Of a stretch of 64,000 nucleotides of DNA, positions 54,740 to 64,000 are shown one piece after another. A program made the translations under genes and the position numbers. Every line of letters starts with the position of its first letter. The stretch's first letter is position 1. The notes beneath the pieces were generated by a model, which saw only the letters and a program-made list of their open reading frames with translations, made no database searches and was not told where the DNA came from. The DNA comes from Steinernema hermaphroditum (Eukaryota; Nematoda; Chromadorea; Rhabditida; Steinernematidae): NCBI GenBank assembly GCA_030435675.1, contig CM059624.1, positions 14,408,769 through 14,472,768 of the forward strand, written 5' to 3'.

Positions 54740-55612
54740 ATGGAAAAAGTCAAGATGAATGGGGCGGGCATAGATCGCGATGGAGAAGAGACCGACTTGT
54801 CTGACGAGGAAGAGCTGAACAGAAGAGGATGTGCCCCGGCGATCACAGGTGGCGAAGAAGACGGTTCTTGCTCTGACTCCGAAGATATCACCGCCGTTGA
54901 AGGTAATTGCGAAGTTGATCAAATGATAACAGATTGTGAGACAACAGATGAAAGGACAGAATCATCGTTGAGGGACGACCTTCCACCACGCAAGCGAGTT
55001 ACGCGGGTGTCAGAGAAATCGTGTCTCTGGCAGTGCGCCGTGTGTGGAAGAAAAATCAAAGGAAACTGGACTCACCGCCGTCAACACATTGGAAGCCATG
55101 AGAGGCTATGTATCGCTTGCCCTATTGCCAAGTGCACGTCGGAACCGCTGGAATCTAGTTTCCTAACCCATTTAAAGTCACAGCACAAGACAACCAGGAA
55201 AGCTCTTTCAACTGAGCACAAAGCGGATGTTGAAGGTCAGATTGATCGCAATGTAGCAACTGCAATTGGATGTGAGATGAAGTACTTCCCTCCAAGCAGT
55301 CTCATTTCTTCATCTGAAACACTGGGTAAGAATCCAGTCAATCCATACTGCAAGAAATGTGGTAAAAGGGTTCTACAACTGTACGAAAGAAGAGATCATG
55401 CAGCCCTCCATCTCAATATGAAGATTCCCTGTCCATATGCCGATTGCTCTTACTCCGGTCGGGTTCAGGCATGCGTTATGCATTTGAAGAAGGCGCATGG
55501 AGTGACAAGGTCTGGATTGAAACTGCGCTTGCAAGAAAATGAGAAATTCACGAAAGCCAGTAAAGAACTTCACGCACAGGCTGATCTTGTGATGAGTGAA
55601 TACTTCACTTGA
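54740..55612 (+). CDS. C2H2 protein, family ZF, copy 5, 5'-truncated (290 aa)
   Basis: Family homology starts abruptly at 54730 (TACCGAAGCAGG, equal to residue 37 of copy 4). The first ATG is at 54740, so the conserved N-terminal segment (GFSKR...RDRMED) is missing. The acidic region and all four fingers are intact (CAVCGRK, CPIAKC, CKKCGKR, CPYADC), and it ends DLVMSEYFT with AATAAA at 55620-55625. The lost 5' end is replaced by a repeat that ends in an SL1-like 22-mer (54687-54708). The usual family promoter is absent. It may be a pseudogene with an undamaged body or a gene driven by the repeat. Confidence 0.7.
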   Translation: MEKVKMNGAGIDRDGEETDLSDEEELNRRGCAPAITGGEEDGSCSDSEDITAVEGNCEVDQMITDCETTDERTESSLRDDLPPRKRVTRVSEKSCLWQCAVCGRKIKGNWTHRRQHIGSHERLCIACPIAKCTSEPLESSFLTHLKSQHKTTRKALSTEHKADVEGQIDRNVATAIGCEMKYFPPSSLISSSETLGKNPVNPYCKKCGKRVLQLYERRDHAALHLNMKIPCPYADCSYSGRVQACVMHLKKAHGVTRSGLKLRLQENEKFTKASKELHAQADLVMSEYFT

Positions 55613-55625
55613 TGTTATCAATAAA

Positions 55626-56126
55626 TACCGACTTGTGCTAAATGTAGACTTGATTAGAAAAGACTCCCTTTCGATTGTAGTGCCACGCACGTCGAAGCTA
55701 TTCTCCTGGCACTAAGGACCTCTAACTCCATCGAATGCAAGTCTACCTGGTCGGCAAATGCTTCCAGGAGGAGCCACGGATGGTCCCCGAAGCGAAAGGA
55801 ATCGAAAGACAAAAAACTCCCAAGTACAGTGTATATGGAAGGTAGTCTTAACTGCCAACTAATGCCAGATTATTCACTCAACGACCAATGAAACCGGTAC
55901 GTAAGGGATCACTTCGTATAAGTAAAGCATCACCGCATCATTGCTTATCCATTAATTCATTAAACCACGGATTCCTTTCACGGATTTATTTTTGAAGTCA
56001 ATCATGCTACGCAATGTCACATCCTATATTCAACCGTATTCCTCATCACATAAGATTCCTTTTTCAACTGAAAATCCTACACGAAACAGTCATAACCAAT
56101 GAACACAGGTAAGGGGAGCTCTGCCC
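55626..56126. other. Intergenic region without a recognised feature
   Basis: Mixed AT-rich sequence with no supported gene or repeat. Confidence 0.4.
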
Positions 56127-57398
56127 TTAGCACAAGTTGACATCGATATAATAGTAGTCTGGAAAATCCAACGGCAGGTTACCGGCTCCTTGCCATTGAG
56201 GCGGGTAGGCAAAATTAAACGGTGACGAGTGATTAATTATAGAAATTTGCGAGACTCCCTCCATAGATTCGTTATGTCGGCTCAACGTTCGGCTATGGGA
56301 ATTACTCAAATGCTCAAGCGCACGGGAATCGGTTGGTGTTCGGACGATTTTCCAAACAACGGGTTGAGGAGGTAGTTGCGCCGCAGTGGGGCGAAGATGA
56401 GCATTTGGGGCAGGAACAGGTGGACTTTGTTGTTGTTGCTGCTGAATTCGAGGACTTCTACGCAGCGCCACAGGGCCTGGATTGGGCCGAGGCTGTCCGT
56501 GCTGCCGATAGCGCATCGTTCGGTGAATCAGCCGTGGAATTTGGAAATCTCTTCTATGGTCAGCTATGGCTCTCATCGTGTCCTCGGAAAAACTCATGTT
56601 CAGGGTCAATGAAGAGTGCTTTCCCTGCTGCACTAAGAATCGATCGAAAAGAATCCGAAACATTTCAAAGTCGCCCCTGAGGTCACTTTCAGGAGAAACA
56701 TTGCAAATGTCATATTTGGGACTTCTTAAGAAGACTTTGATGGAGGCTTTAAGATGGTCAGCATTCGGCCACCGACCAAGTAGCTGTAACGATTCGAGGT
56801 AACCTTTCTCGACTTCTTGCTGCAGAAATATTTCGCTTTCCCCTCCGGTGTATGACAGAGTCAAAGATGTGATTAAGCGCTTCTTGAGAACCTTGAAGAA
56901 CTTCGTCATCGTCTGATGATCCTGTGGTTCTAGACTAAGTGACAGGAACCAGCCCGAGTTTCGAGTGCTCCACAAAGGAAGGCCACTTACAGTACAGATG
57001 AAGTCGTTCCAGGATGCGAGCGGCAGTGCTGGCAGGTTTAAACCTAGCATTGGCTGGTTAGGTTCGCGTTTCTTCCGCACATATAAAGCCCTGACACGGA
57101 TGTACTTCTTGTCCATCTTCTTCAGCTCATCGAGGGTGAAGCTTTGGGATCTGCGCAGAGCAAGGCCAAATCCAGGGGGTGGAGGAGCCATCATATGCTC
57201 CTGTACTTGGTACCGTACGGTTTCGTGGTCTTCGGCATATGCGGTGATTTGGATAGTTCTTCTTTTCTCTTTGTGCTCCTTAAAAACTGTTCTCCAAGAT
57301 CGCCATTCTTTTGAGATGATTTGATCGAGATTTATAGCCAGGAAGCCGTCCATGATGGTGGCGACGTCATCGCAGAAGCGATGCGGAACGGAATCCAT
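56127..57398 (-). CDS. Nematode-type orphan protein beginning MDSVP, 423 aa, single exon
   Basis: The ATG at 57398 is chosen over one 30 codons upstream, because MDSVPHRFCDDVATIM resembles the F-box-like opening 'MD.VP..FC..V' seen in expanded nematode orphan families and the extra leader is not conserved-looking. Residues up to about 270 look folded, with regular hydrophobic spacing (ASWNDFICTVSGLPLW, YLESLQLLGRWPNADHLKAS). The C-terminal third is low-complexity: RRSPRIQQQQQQSPPVPAP and Pro/Ser-rich. An adaptor role for ubiquitin ligases is only a guess from the start motif. No introns seen. Confidence 0.65.
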   Translation of the reverse strand: MDSVPHRFCDDVATIMDGFLAINLDQIISKEWRSWRTVFKEHKEKRRTIQITAYAEDHETVRYQVQEHMMAPPPPGFGLALRRSQSFTLDELKKMDKKYIRVRALYVRKKREPNQPMLGLNLPALPLASWNDFICTVSGLPLWSTRNSGWFLSLSLEPQDHQTMTKFFKVLKKRLITSLTLSYTGGESEIFLQQEVEKGYLESLQLLGRWPNADHLKASIKVFLRSPKYDICNVSPESDLRGDFEMFRILFDRFLVQQGKHSSLTLNMSFSEDTMRAIADHRRDFQIPRLIHRTMRYRQHGQPRPNPGPVALRRSPRIQQQQQQSPPVPAPNAHLRPTAAQLPPQPVVWKIVRTPTDSRALEHLSNSHSRTLSRHNESMEGVSQISIINHSSPFNFAYPPQWQGAGNLPLDFPDYYYIDVNLC

Positions 57399-57840
57399 CG
57401 TTGACAACGACAACGTACTGACTTTTCGATCCAATAAATGAGATGGTTGTGATGCGAGCTTTTTACAGTTTTTTTGTGTTAGAGTCACACACTTTTTTTG
57501 CGAAGACTTATTCTACGTAAGAACTGGTTCACTTCAGTTTGTTCATTGGGTTCAACTCAACGAGTTTCACGAGTTTATTTGGTTAGCGCAAAGCATCAAT
57601 TTTTGAGTGAGCCATTCTGTTAGTGAATAGTACTCGTAGAGCCGGCTCCCAAAGCAAACCCTGGACTGACCAACACCAAAGCTGCTCAGCCAGTCCTTAT
57701 GAATTCAAATGGGCGAAACAAACAATTCACATTATCATCTTTACTTAAAGCTTATAACATAACAAGGAGTTCATAGCTGACGTATTTGAGATCACTTTGT
57801 TGCATGCACGCAAAACTACATTTGCCAGCAAAGAATCAGC
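57399..57840. other. Intergenic region, upstream of the MDSVP gene
   Basis: No feature recognised. Confidence 0.35.
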
Positions 57841-58074
57841 TTATTCGTGATGTTGTGCCTGACTGTGGCTGGCACTAGTAGCATCGCTTCTCGCCGGGTC
57901 AGCATCCTCATCGAGCGAGTCGACGTAATCTAACATTATGAGATAATCTACCACTAGCTTGTAGCACAAGCGGCGGTCCTCGGCTTTTTGGAGTAGGATG
58001 AAGTGCATGAGTCGTCGGACGGCCGTCTTGTTGCGAAGGTCGGCGATGCGGTGTTCAATTAGATCAAGTTCCAT
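57841..58074 (-). CDS. Small helical orphan protein, family RNK, 77 aa
   Basis: Single coding exon, MELDLIEHRIADLRNKTAV. Aligns without gaps over about 38 residues to the gene at 45977-46258 (RNK-AV-RL, F-I, E-RRL-YK, YL). The C-terminal part is acidic then His/Gln-rich (SLDEDADPARSD, QAQHHE). The context before the ATG is CATCTTTAAG|GCC, a weaker acceptor than at the other small genes. No known domain. Confidence 0.62.
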   Translation of the reverse strand: MELDLIEHRIADLRNKTAVRRLMHFILLQKAEDRRLCYKLVVDYLIMLDYVDSLDEDADPARSDATSASHSQAQHHE

Positions 58075-58304
58075 GGCCTTAAAGATGAGAGTGAACGTAG
58101 TAATCACGTGAACACTCATAGAATACGATAGTGTACAGTAGTGCTTCTCTGTGTAAGCTTTTACTGATTGAGCGCGCAACACAATAGATCAAACAAAAGA
58201 ATTATCTGGGAGCAACAGGTTCGACGTTTCAATTGTGCTAGGAGAACACTTAACACTTAACAACGAGGGTGGTCAGCGAATCAGAAGCAGAAGGCCTAAA
58301 ATAT

Positions 58305-59150
58305 GTCAACTGCAAGTGAGGGGCACACGGACTGGAGAAACTCATTTGCAAGCCAACAAGGTATTACGGTAGAACAAGAGTGGGTAGCTTGTAAAAGAGT
58401 AATAAAAGAGATGCACAAAACAACTGAAAATGAAACAGGAGAAGATATCTCATTTGTATAATAACACCTACTGTCGGGACTAGATGGTAGCCACTCACGC
58501 AGACTTGTGTAACCAAGAACAGGAAAAACAAATCTGTGTTTCCCATCAAACCTCTTCATATCTAGTCAACAAGTCCTATTCAAGATTGGGAGTAATTACT
58601 CAAAATGCTCTCGAAATTCGGTAAGGGCACCAGTTGTGAATCAGCCAAAAAATGGCCCCTAACCATGCCATTCGACAGCCAAAATGCCAAAGTGAGTCGG
58701 AGAAGAGAGCGCGGACGATTACAGACAAAGGGCATGGAGCCGGGGCACAGAGCATCCCATTTTATCTCGTCCAAATTGGCCCTGAGTCAACCGAGCCAGA
58801 GCGGGCTCGAACTGCGAAATTTAACCGACTCGGTATCGGCAATTGAGGGGTGCAAGGACTTTTCTAAACTGGGAAACTCATCTGGAAGCCGCCAAGGAGC
58901 TACGGTAGCGCAACAGTGAATATGTAGAAAAGGAATGATAAAAAAGGACTGAAAATGACAGTAGAAGAGGTAGTCCATTTGCATACTAACAGCCTCTTAC
59001 TATCGGTATTGGACAGTAGATTTTCACGGTGGCCTGTGTGACCACAAACAGCAAAACAAGCCCGTGTTTTCCATCAAAACCTTCCACACCCAATTAGAAA
59101 AATTATTCAAGATCGGGCATAATTACTACTCTCAAAATTTTGTGAGAATA
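58305..59150. repeat. Direct duplication of about 300 bp with a MITE fragment between copies
   Basis: About 58310-58615 and 58848-59125 are diverged copies: CTGG-GAAACTCAT-TG-AAGCC, TTACGGTAG, AAATGA-A---AGAAGA, TGTGT--CC-TCAAA, TTCAAGAT-GGG---AATTACT. Between them (58690-58845) are GAGCC and GGGCTCG motifs of the MITE type. Minus frames across the copies do not conserve a protein. Confidence 0.55.
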
Positions 59151-59269
59151 CCTTGCTAAGTGCAAAAAGGGTATTTCGGAAACCTAAGACAACTGAGCCA
59201 AGAATCAGGCTTCAGTCAAAAAAAAACAACCAAAAATGGTTGTTTTTTGGCTATGCAATCCAACGTTTG

Positions 59270-59380
59270 CGAATGTTTTGGCGGGCATCCGGCGCGCGAC
59301 ACATTACATCCACGAGTGCAGAAAAAGGGCATTTTGGCATCTGCATCGCGCGCCAGCACCGCGACGTTTCTTCTTTGATC
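59270..59380. repeat. Copy of a segment also found at 48360-48490
   Basis: Shares GCGCGACACATTACA, CGAGTGCA and AAAAAGGGCATTTTGGCATCTGCATCGCGCGC-type sequence. Both copies lie just beyond the 3' end of a PRQ-family small gene, which suggests that gene and flank were duplicated together. Confidence 0.6.
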
Positions 59381-59521
59381 GCCTGCCTCGCCATGACAAC
59401 CGCGAGGTCTTTGTGAGTTCCCCGGGCATATACCAAACTAGAGTCATTGACTGCAATTTATTAGCAAACTAAATTATTGTCGTTTAATATGGGATAACTG
59501 AGAAAATGATATAAGCAACGT

Positions 59522-59814
59522 TCATTTCTTGGCGCATCTGGGCCGGTTCTTTGCCTTGCACTCTCGTCTAGCGCGCGAACTTTTTGGTTCTGGTGGTGGA
59601 AGATCTTCCAAATATCTATCGATCTCCTAAATCATCAAATCCTCGGCAATAACACAGAATTGAATACACTTACATGGAGGAGATGTGTCTTGCGTATCAC
59701 CAGTAGTTGATAGCGCATTTCCAGTTCTTGGCGACTTGGGGAAGGACGACATTCGAAAGAAGGTCGGTGCTTATCCTGGGGAGAACTGGATTGGTTTTCG
59801 GGTTGCTTTTCCAT
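59522..59814 (-). CDS. Small basic orphan protein, family PRQ, two exons, 81 aa
   Basis: Exons (minus) 59674-59814 and 59522-59626; intron 47 nt, phase 0 (GTAAGT...TGATTTAG). The ATG directly follows CCATTTTGCAG. Exon 1 contains SPSRQELEMRYQLLV. Exon 2 encodes 34 residues ending in a basic run (SSRARRECKAKNRPRCAKK) that could serve nuclear localisation. Paralogue of 48614-48894 by exon lengths, motif position and flanks, although sequence identity is low, so the pair is old or fast evolving. Confidence 0.65.
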
Positions 59815-61046
59815 CTGCAAAATGGCATAAAAGGAAGACAGGAGGATGCTACAAAATCATATCGTCATGTTGCTCAACGAAACGCGCACAATAACAATGT
59901 TTAGCGTCGCCACAGGAGTCGTCGCCTTCACTGAGTGGCAAAGTGCAGCGCGCGGACACCCATAAGGGGGTGTGTCATTCTAGCCGATCCCTCTTTGGGT
60001 CACGTGCCGCTATTAAAACAAGACGCAGACATTATTACCTATCGAAACTATGAACATCATTTTAAATTCAGTTGTTTATTTTCCGTTATATTCTCGATGT
60101 CTGTCTCTCAAATTTTATTGAATTCCGACAACAGTGTGGCGTTACCATTAGGTCTTCAAGCAGACGCTTCGAAAAACAGAATCTTTTAAAAGAGTAAGAG
60201 TTATGATTGGAAAAAACAGTCTAGGACAGTCCGCACGTCCTTTATTTCTGATCGTCTGCGCTCTCTTCGCGGGTCGCTCGTAAAAATGTCTAAAGCGATC
60301 CTTTGGCTGGCGATTTGAGTCACCTATGATTGTGTCGTAAGCAGAGGTTCGAACTGCCGGAGCAGGCTCGTCGACCCGGCTCAGTCGGCTTCAGGTCGAA
60401 ACTGAGCCGAAGGACGGTGTGCCACTCTAGCCGTTCCTTCTTTGGATCATGCGCCGCTATTAACATAAGACACTTTTTTAATTTAGTTATTTAATTGGCT
60501 AAGCGAGCTGAAACTGAGCCAGCGGCTGGCCGGCCGCAACACATACTGGGAAAATTTCGACCGTTCGTGAGGAGCGGTATGAAGAGAGTGCGGTTGTGGA
60601 GATACAAAGGACATGGAGCGACGGGCAAATGGCATCCGATTTGCACTCTTCGTCTGCACTCACATCGCACCGCTCCCCGCTAACGGTCGCAATGTTGTTG
60701 TATATGTTATATGCTGTATGCGGGCAGTCATTCGAAGACGGAATTCGATTTATACTACTTCGAGTTTGGCTCGGTCCCAAGTGAGTTGAGTGGAAGTACT
60801 GGCAATTTGAGCCGGAACCGGAGCCGGTTCTTCGATTGCGAAATTTCATCTAGTCGGGTTCACTTCACATAGTTTTGGTACCGCTTAGCACATCCCTGAA
60901 AATCTGGACTGTTTCTTTTTGTAAGGATCATTACAATGGTTTATTTGAATATTAACGTTAATCCTTGTAAAGTGTAGTTTTAACAAAGTCGGAACGAAAG
61001 ATAAATATCGTGGAACTCGACGAAGTACGACGAAGCGGACTATCGG
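59815..61046. mobile_element. Intergenic region carrying a GAGCCGG foldback MITE (about 60520-60898)
   Basis: The MITE core GGGAAAATTTCGACCGTTCG and an inverted partner near 60670-60720 form a palindrome. The right end reads GCACATCCCTG (complement of a CAGGGATG hAT-like end) and the outer part GAACCGGCTCCGG, as at 923-1317. A shorter related piece lies at about 60340-60410. Left boundary uncertain. No gene. Confidence 0.5.
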
Positions 61047-61345
61047 TTACTTCTCCTTGGTTTTAGCATCCTTGATGGCGGCATCAGCAGTATGCTCCTT
61101 GACCTTGCCCAATTGAATTTCCTGCAGTTGACAGTTTAATCAGTAATGCAAGTGTTCTATCTTACCGCAAGAGCCTTTTCGATATCATCACTGGTGACTA
61201 CCGTATTGCGCCGCTGGCGACGAGCTTGATTAGCCTTGAAGCGCGACCCGCCCTGCTTCTTGTCGTCCTTAGTGACATCGCCACTGGGCTGGCTAGGGCC
61301 GTCATTGATCTCGGTCTTATCGACGGTTTTCTTGTTGTCAGCCAT
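61047..61345 (-). CDS. Small charged orphan protein, two exons, 84 aa
   Basis: Exons (minus) 61166-61345 and 61047-61121; intron 44 nt, phase 0 (GTAAGA...AACTGCAG). The ATG directly follows CGCATTGCAG. Exon 1 is very polar (MADNKKTVDKTEINDG) and has a basic patch FKANQARRQRRN. Exon 2 is Lys/Ala-rich and helical (VKEHTADAAIKDAKTKEK). Probably disordered or nucleic-acid associated; not recognised. Confidence 0.65.
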
Positions 61346-62388
61346 CTGCAATGCGCGACATAATCAACCAAAAAGTCAGAGTGCAGGCAGTGTGTGGAGC
61401 ATGAAGCAGCGCGCCAATGGGCAGGATCAATGTGACTGTCATTGATGCCCATACGGAACGGTGGCAGTCGGTATTCTGCGCCTTTGTGACGAATCTCGGC
61501 GCCGCTCTGATGAATCAAATATCCCATGGGCGTGCTGATGGATTTGCCCCTGTGTGAATCAGAGAGAGAACCCTGAGATTTGACCATGGTTGAAAAAAGA
61601 TGAGGTTTCTGTACTCTTTCTGCACTAATTTGTCCTTCTCGTTTAGTGACCAATAGTACTTTTGCGGATTTCGTGCTTTTTGAAAAGAGACCTTTGTCAC
61701 CCAGTGGATAAAAAAGGGCGGTCGGCAAGATTGGTGCTCACAAAAAAGGTTAAAAGTGGCGCATAAACTGTTGAGAAACGAAGGCTCAGCAGCCTCAGAG
61801 ACATAGGGCTAGTGAAGCGGTAGGATCTCAGCTGCCTTTGTGGATGACTGTGAAAGTGCTCGATTCGTAATTGGACGGTGTTATGTTCGATTCCCCTCCG
61901 GGTCCGTATGTTCTTAAGATTGGTTCTCAAAAATGGTCTGAATTTAACACTGAGGCTTAGGCTTACGAGTAGGAGGACGTCGCGATTCTGCGTCGAAGGT
62001 TTGGGCGTGAGCCTGACTGGAGCAGTCGTGATACAGAGGTTCCATACAATCCAAGAGCGCATTTAGAGCCTTTGGATTGAAAACGAAGTCCACCTGATGC
62101 ATTCAAATACGAAATGGACGCCCTTTAGAGGTTCTTTTCCCCTGCTGACCATTTATCTCAATGCTACCGTATCTTTTCTACAGTTGTCGTCCCCATTTAC
62201 ACCTTTCCGTCGCATATGGTGTCTTGAAAATGTATATAGCAGCTTTCACTTTTCATTTATTTTGTGCATTTCACTAATAAAAGCGTTTTCCGCGCGAGGT
62301 CATCATTGAGGTACTATATTTGTGGACATGTGGACATTTATATTAATATATCGGTAAGTGGAGCTTCTTCATATTCCTTGCTCCCCGT
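61346..62388. other. Intergenic region with a tRNA-like stretch
   Basis: About 61815-61905 has AGCGGTAGGATCTC (A-box-like) and TGTTCGATTCCCC (B-box-like) about 70 bp apart, so it is a SINE head or tRNA relic rather than a tRNA gene. No other gene. Confidence 0.35.
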
Positions 62389-62646
62389 TTAATTCTCTCC
62401 AGTTCGAGCCTTTCGGATCTCCTCGATCAGACGATTAAGCGCTCGATTAGCCTGCAGGAAGCTCTCCATTTGAGCAGCTTGTTCATGGATCACTCTTTGA
62501 GCTTGGTCGTAGGCCTGAAACGACAAAACTGTCGCCTCCAATAATCACAAATTACGCATTACCATTTCAAGTTCCGTAAGAGCGTCAAGGATATCCTGGA
62601 GATCGCGAGCGATGCGGTCGTTGAGATTGGACACTTCGTCGCTCAT
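62389..62646 (-). CDS. Small coiled-coil protein, two exons, 69 aa
   Basis: Exons (minus) 62563-62646 and 62389-62514; intron 48 nt, phase 0 (GTAATG...CGTTTCAG). The AAAGTTTCAG acceptor ends one base before the ATG. The whole protein is a predicted amphipathic helix (DRIARDLQDILDALTELEM; QAAQMESFLQANRALNRLIE). Its Leu/Asn-rich core resembles exon 3 of the CC genes at 35.8 and 41.6 kb (EN-RL-N-I), so it may be a distant member with only one intron. Confidence 0.65.
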
Positions 62647-64000
62647 CCTGAAACTTTGAGTAATATTTCAAAGCGGCACTTTCAGGGCTCGGAAGCGCGA
62701 GTAAATACTCGATCACATGCGGTTGCCATGGGCTTGTTTATCCGCTGATTCCCGGTAATGCAACAGGTGCAAATGGGGTGTGCTCCAGGCTCATCCCTTG
62801 GGTATCTGACGCGGCGGCGAATGACCAATGATTATGTTTATGCGCCGCATGTGACAGCAACTCGTCCAGCACACCTAGCACCGCGGTGTAGTCGCTTTGC
62901 AATGGGCTAACGCATAGGGTGGGAATATGGTCTTTGGTTTTCTCAGGAAAATAAATTGGCTCACAAATTGATTTCTAAAATCTGCTGTAAGAGAGGACGG
63001 GAAATGTAATGAGATCTTGTGTAGTGGGAGATTACATCCTGGATGGATTTACGCCAGAAAGATTGTTCTACATTTCAAAAGATCGTCCGCAAGGAACGGT
63101 TTTAGCTGTACATTCTATGGGTAATCGACGTTAAAGATTCACTACATAAGACGAGCTTTCTATCGAGATCAAGTTTGCTAAATTGTGGGCGGTTAGGGTA
63201 GTGTAGAAACCCTAGTTAGTATTAAAATTAGCCACATCAAAAGACATGGAAATCAGGTAGTAACATATGCTTAGGCTAATTGGATTTCACGTTCTCATTC
63301 TTCGTCAAATCGCTCCTTGAGGGCTCTAGTGATTGATAGATTGGATAGCAATTGGATAGCGGGGACAATCCAATAGATCTCCATCGACAGAAAAATCCGT
63401 TCATCGAAATTGAACCGATTCAAATCACATCGGAACATCTTTTTTAGGAATTTCCCATCCTAGTCCGATTTGGGCCATATATACAAATGACCCTCTTTCG
63501 CCAATGGAGCAGATCGTCCAATGCTGTTTGGCACCTGCGTGGCTAATTCATAATTACCGGATTATGTTAGACAGCGGCAACTCAACCGTTCGCACGCAAA
63601 TTGGGCTTCCCTCGCGCATCTATAAGCGCCATGGCTTTGACTAGCCGCTTTGGCAGGTGTCCCTCCAGTGGTGATCTGTGATCATTTACTGTCGTTTGAG
63701 TGGCGCGCAAAAGACTAATCCTGTCGCGTCTTCTCCGCGGCTATCGTACCCTCGCTGCCAGCCGTTCTTCTTCTGCACTCTTTCGCTGACACCAGAAGTG
63801 CTCATATTAAGCGCGCGGGACCTCCTTTCGCAGTGATGGCGCCAAATAACGCGCCTATGCATTACGGTAGCTGATTGGGATAGTGCATATGCAAAAAGGA
63901 AAGGAGTCGTCGGCGGGCGGCCAAACCAAAGGCGTCTGTCTCTGTTACGCGGCCGTCGCGAAAGTTTTATTGTGCGCGTACGCACTTGCACTTTTGTGCG
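62647..64000. other. Right end of the window, no supported gene
   Basis: Open frames (e.g. 63686-63991 minus) are Arg-rich, overlap others and lack homology. No repeat recognised. Confidence 0.4.

Overview
The window looks like nuclear DNA of a nematode. Introns are very small (mostly 37-51 nt, GT...TTTCAG type). Splice acceptors sit directly before many start codons, as at trans-splice sites. Two copies of an SL1-like spliced-leader sequence are embedded in a repeat: 54687-54708 differs from the C. elegans SL1 at one of 22 positions, and 37404-37425 at three. Gene content also fits: an NRF-6-like acyltransferase, a CAP protein, and lineage-specific orphan families. The genus cannot be fixed from the sequence.

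Layout. 1-9 kb: the 5' part of a NYN/Zc3h12a-type nuclease-like gene (minus), a nearly intact PIF/Harbinger transposon (1341-4300) with both of its genes, an IMP1-like mitochondrial inner membrane protease (plus) and a four-exon CAP-domain gene (minus). 9-22 kb: gene-poor, full of diverged duplications and transposon relics, with three GC-rich islands. 22-27 kb: three minus-strand copies of an intronless four-finger C2H2 gene; two more copies lie on the plus strand at 39.7 and 54.7 kb. 27-37 kb and 41-49 kb: a field of tiny genes (62-110 aa), mostly with two or three exons and phase-0 introns, separated by SINEs, foldback elements and an 86-bp tandem repeat. 37.4-39.1 kb: a 1.7-kb element with long inverted arms. 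50-53.4 kb: a 15-exon NRF-6-like acyltransferase (minus, 757 aa), rebuilt exon by exon. 56-62.6 kb: a 423-aa orphan protein and four more tiny genes.

The most interesting content is (a) the five-member zinc-finger family, whose copies share a core promoter block and an extremely short 3' end, and (b) the tiny orphan genes, at least six of which form three paralogous pairs (35.8/41.6, 46.3/58.1 and 48.9/59.8 kb). One pair shares an identical 19-bp element about 80 bp before the ATG. I recognise no function for either group. Joint action in one system is not shown by the sequence; the support is shared architecture and shared flanks.

Gene models were built by eye from reading frames and splice consensus; no search was run.
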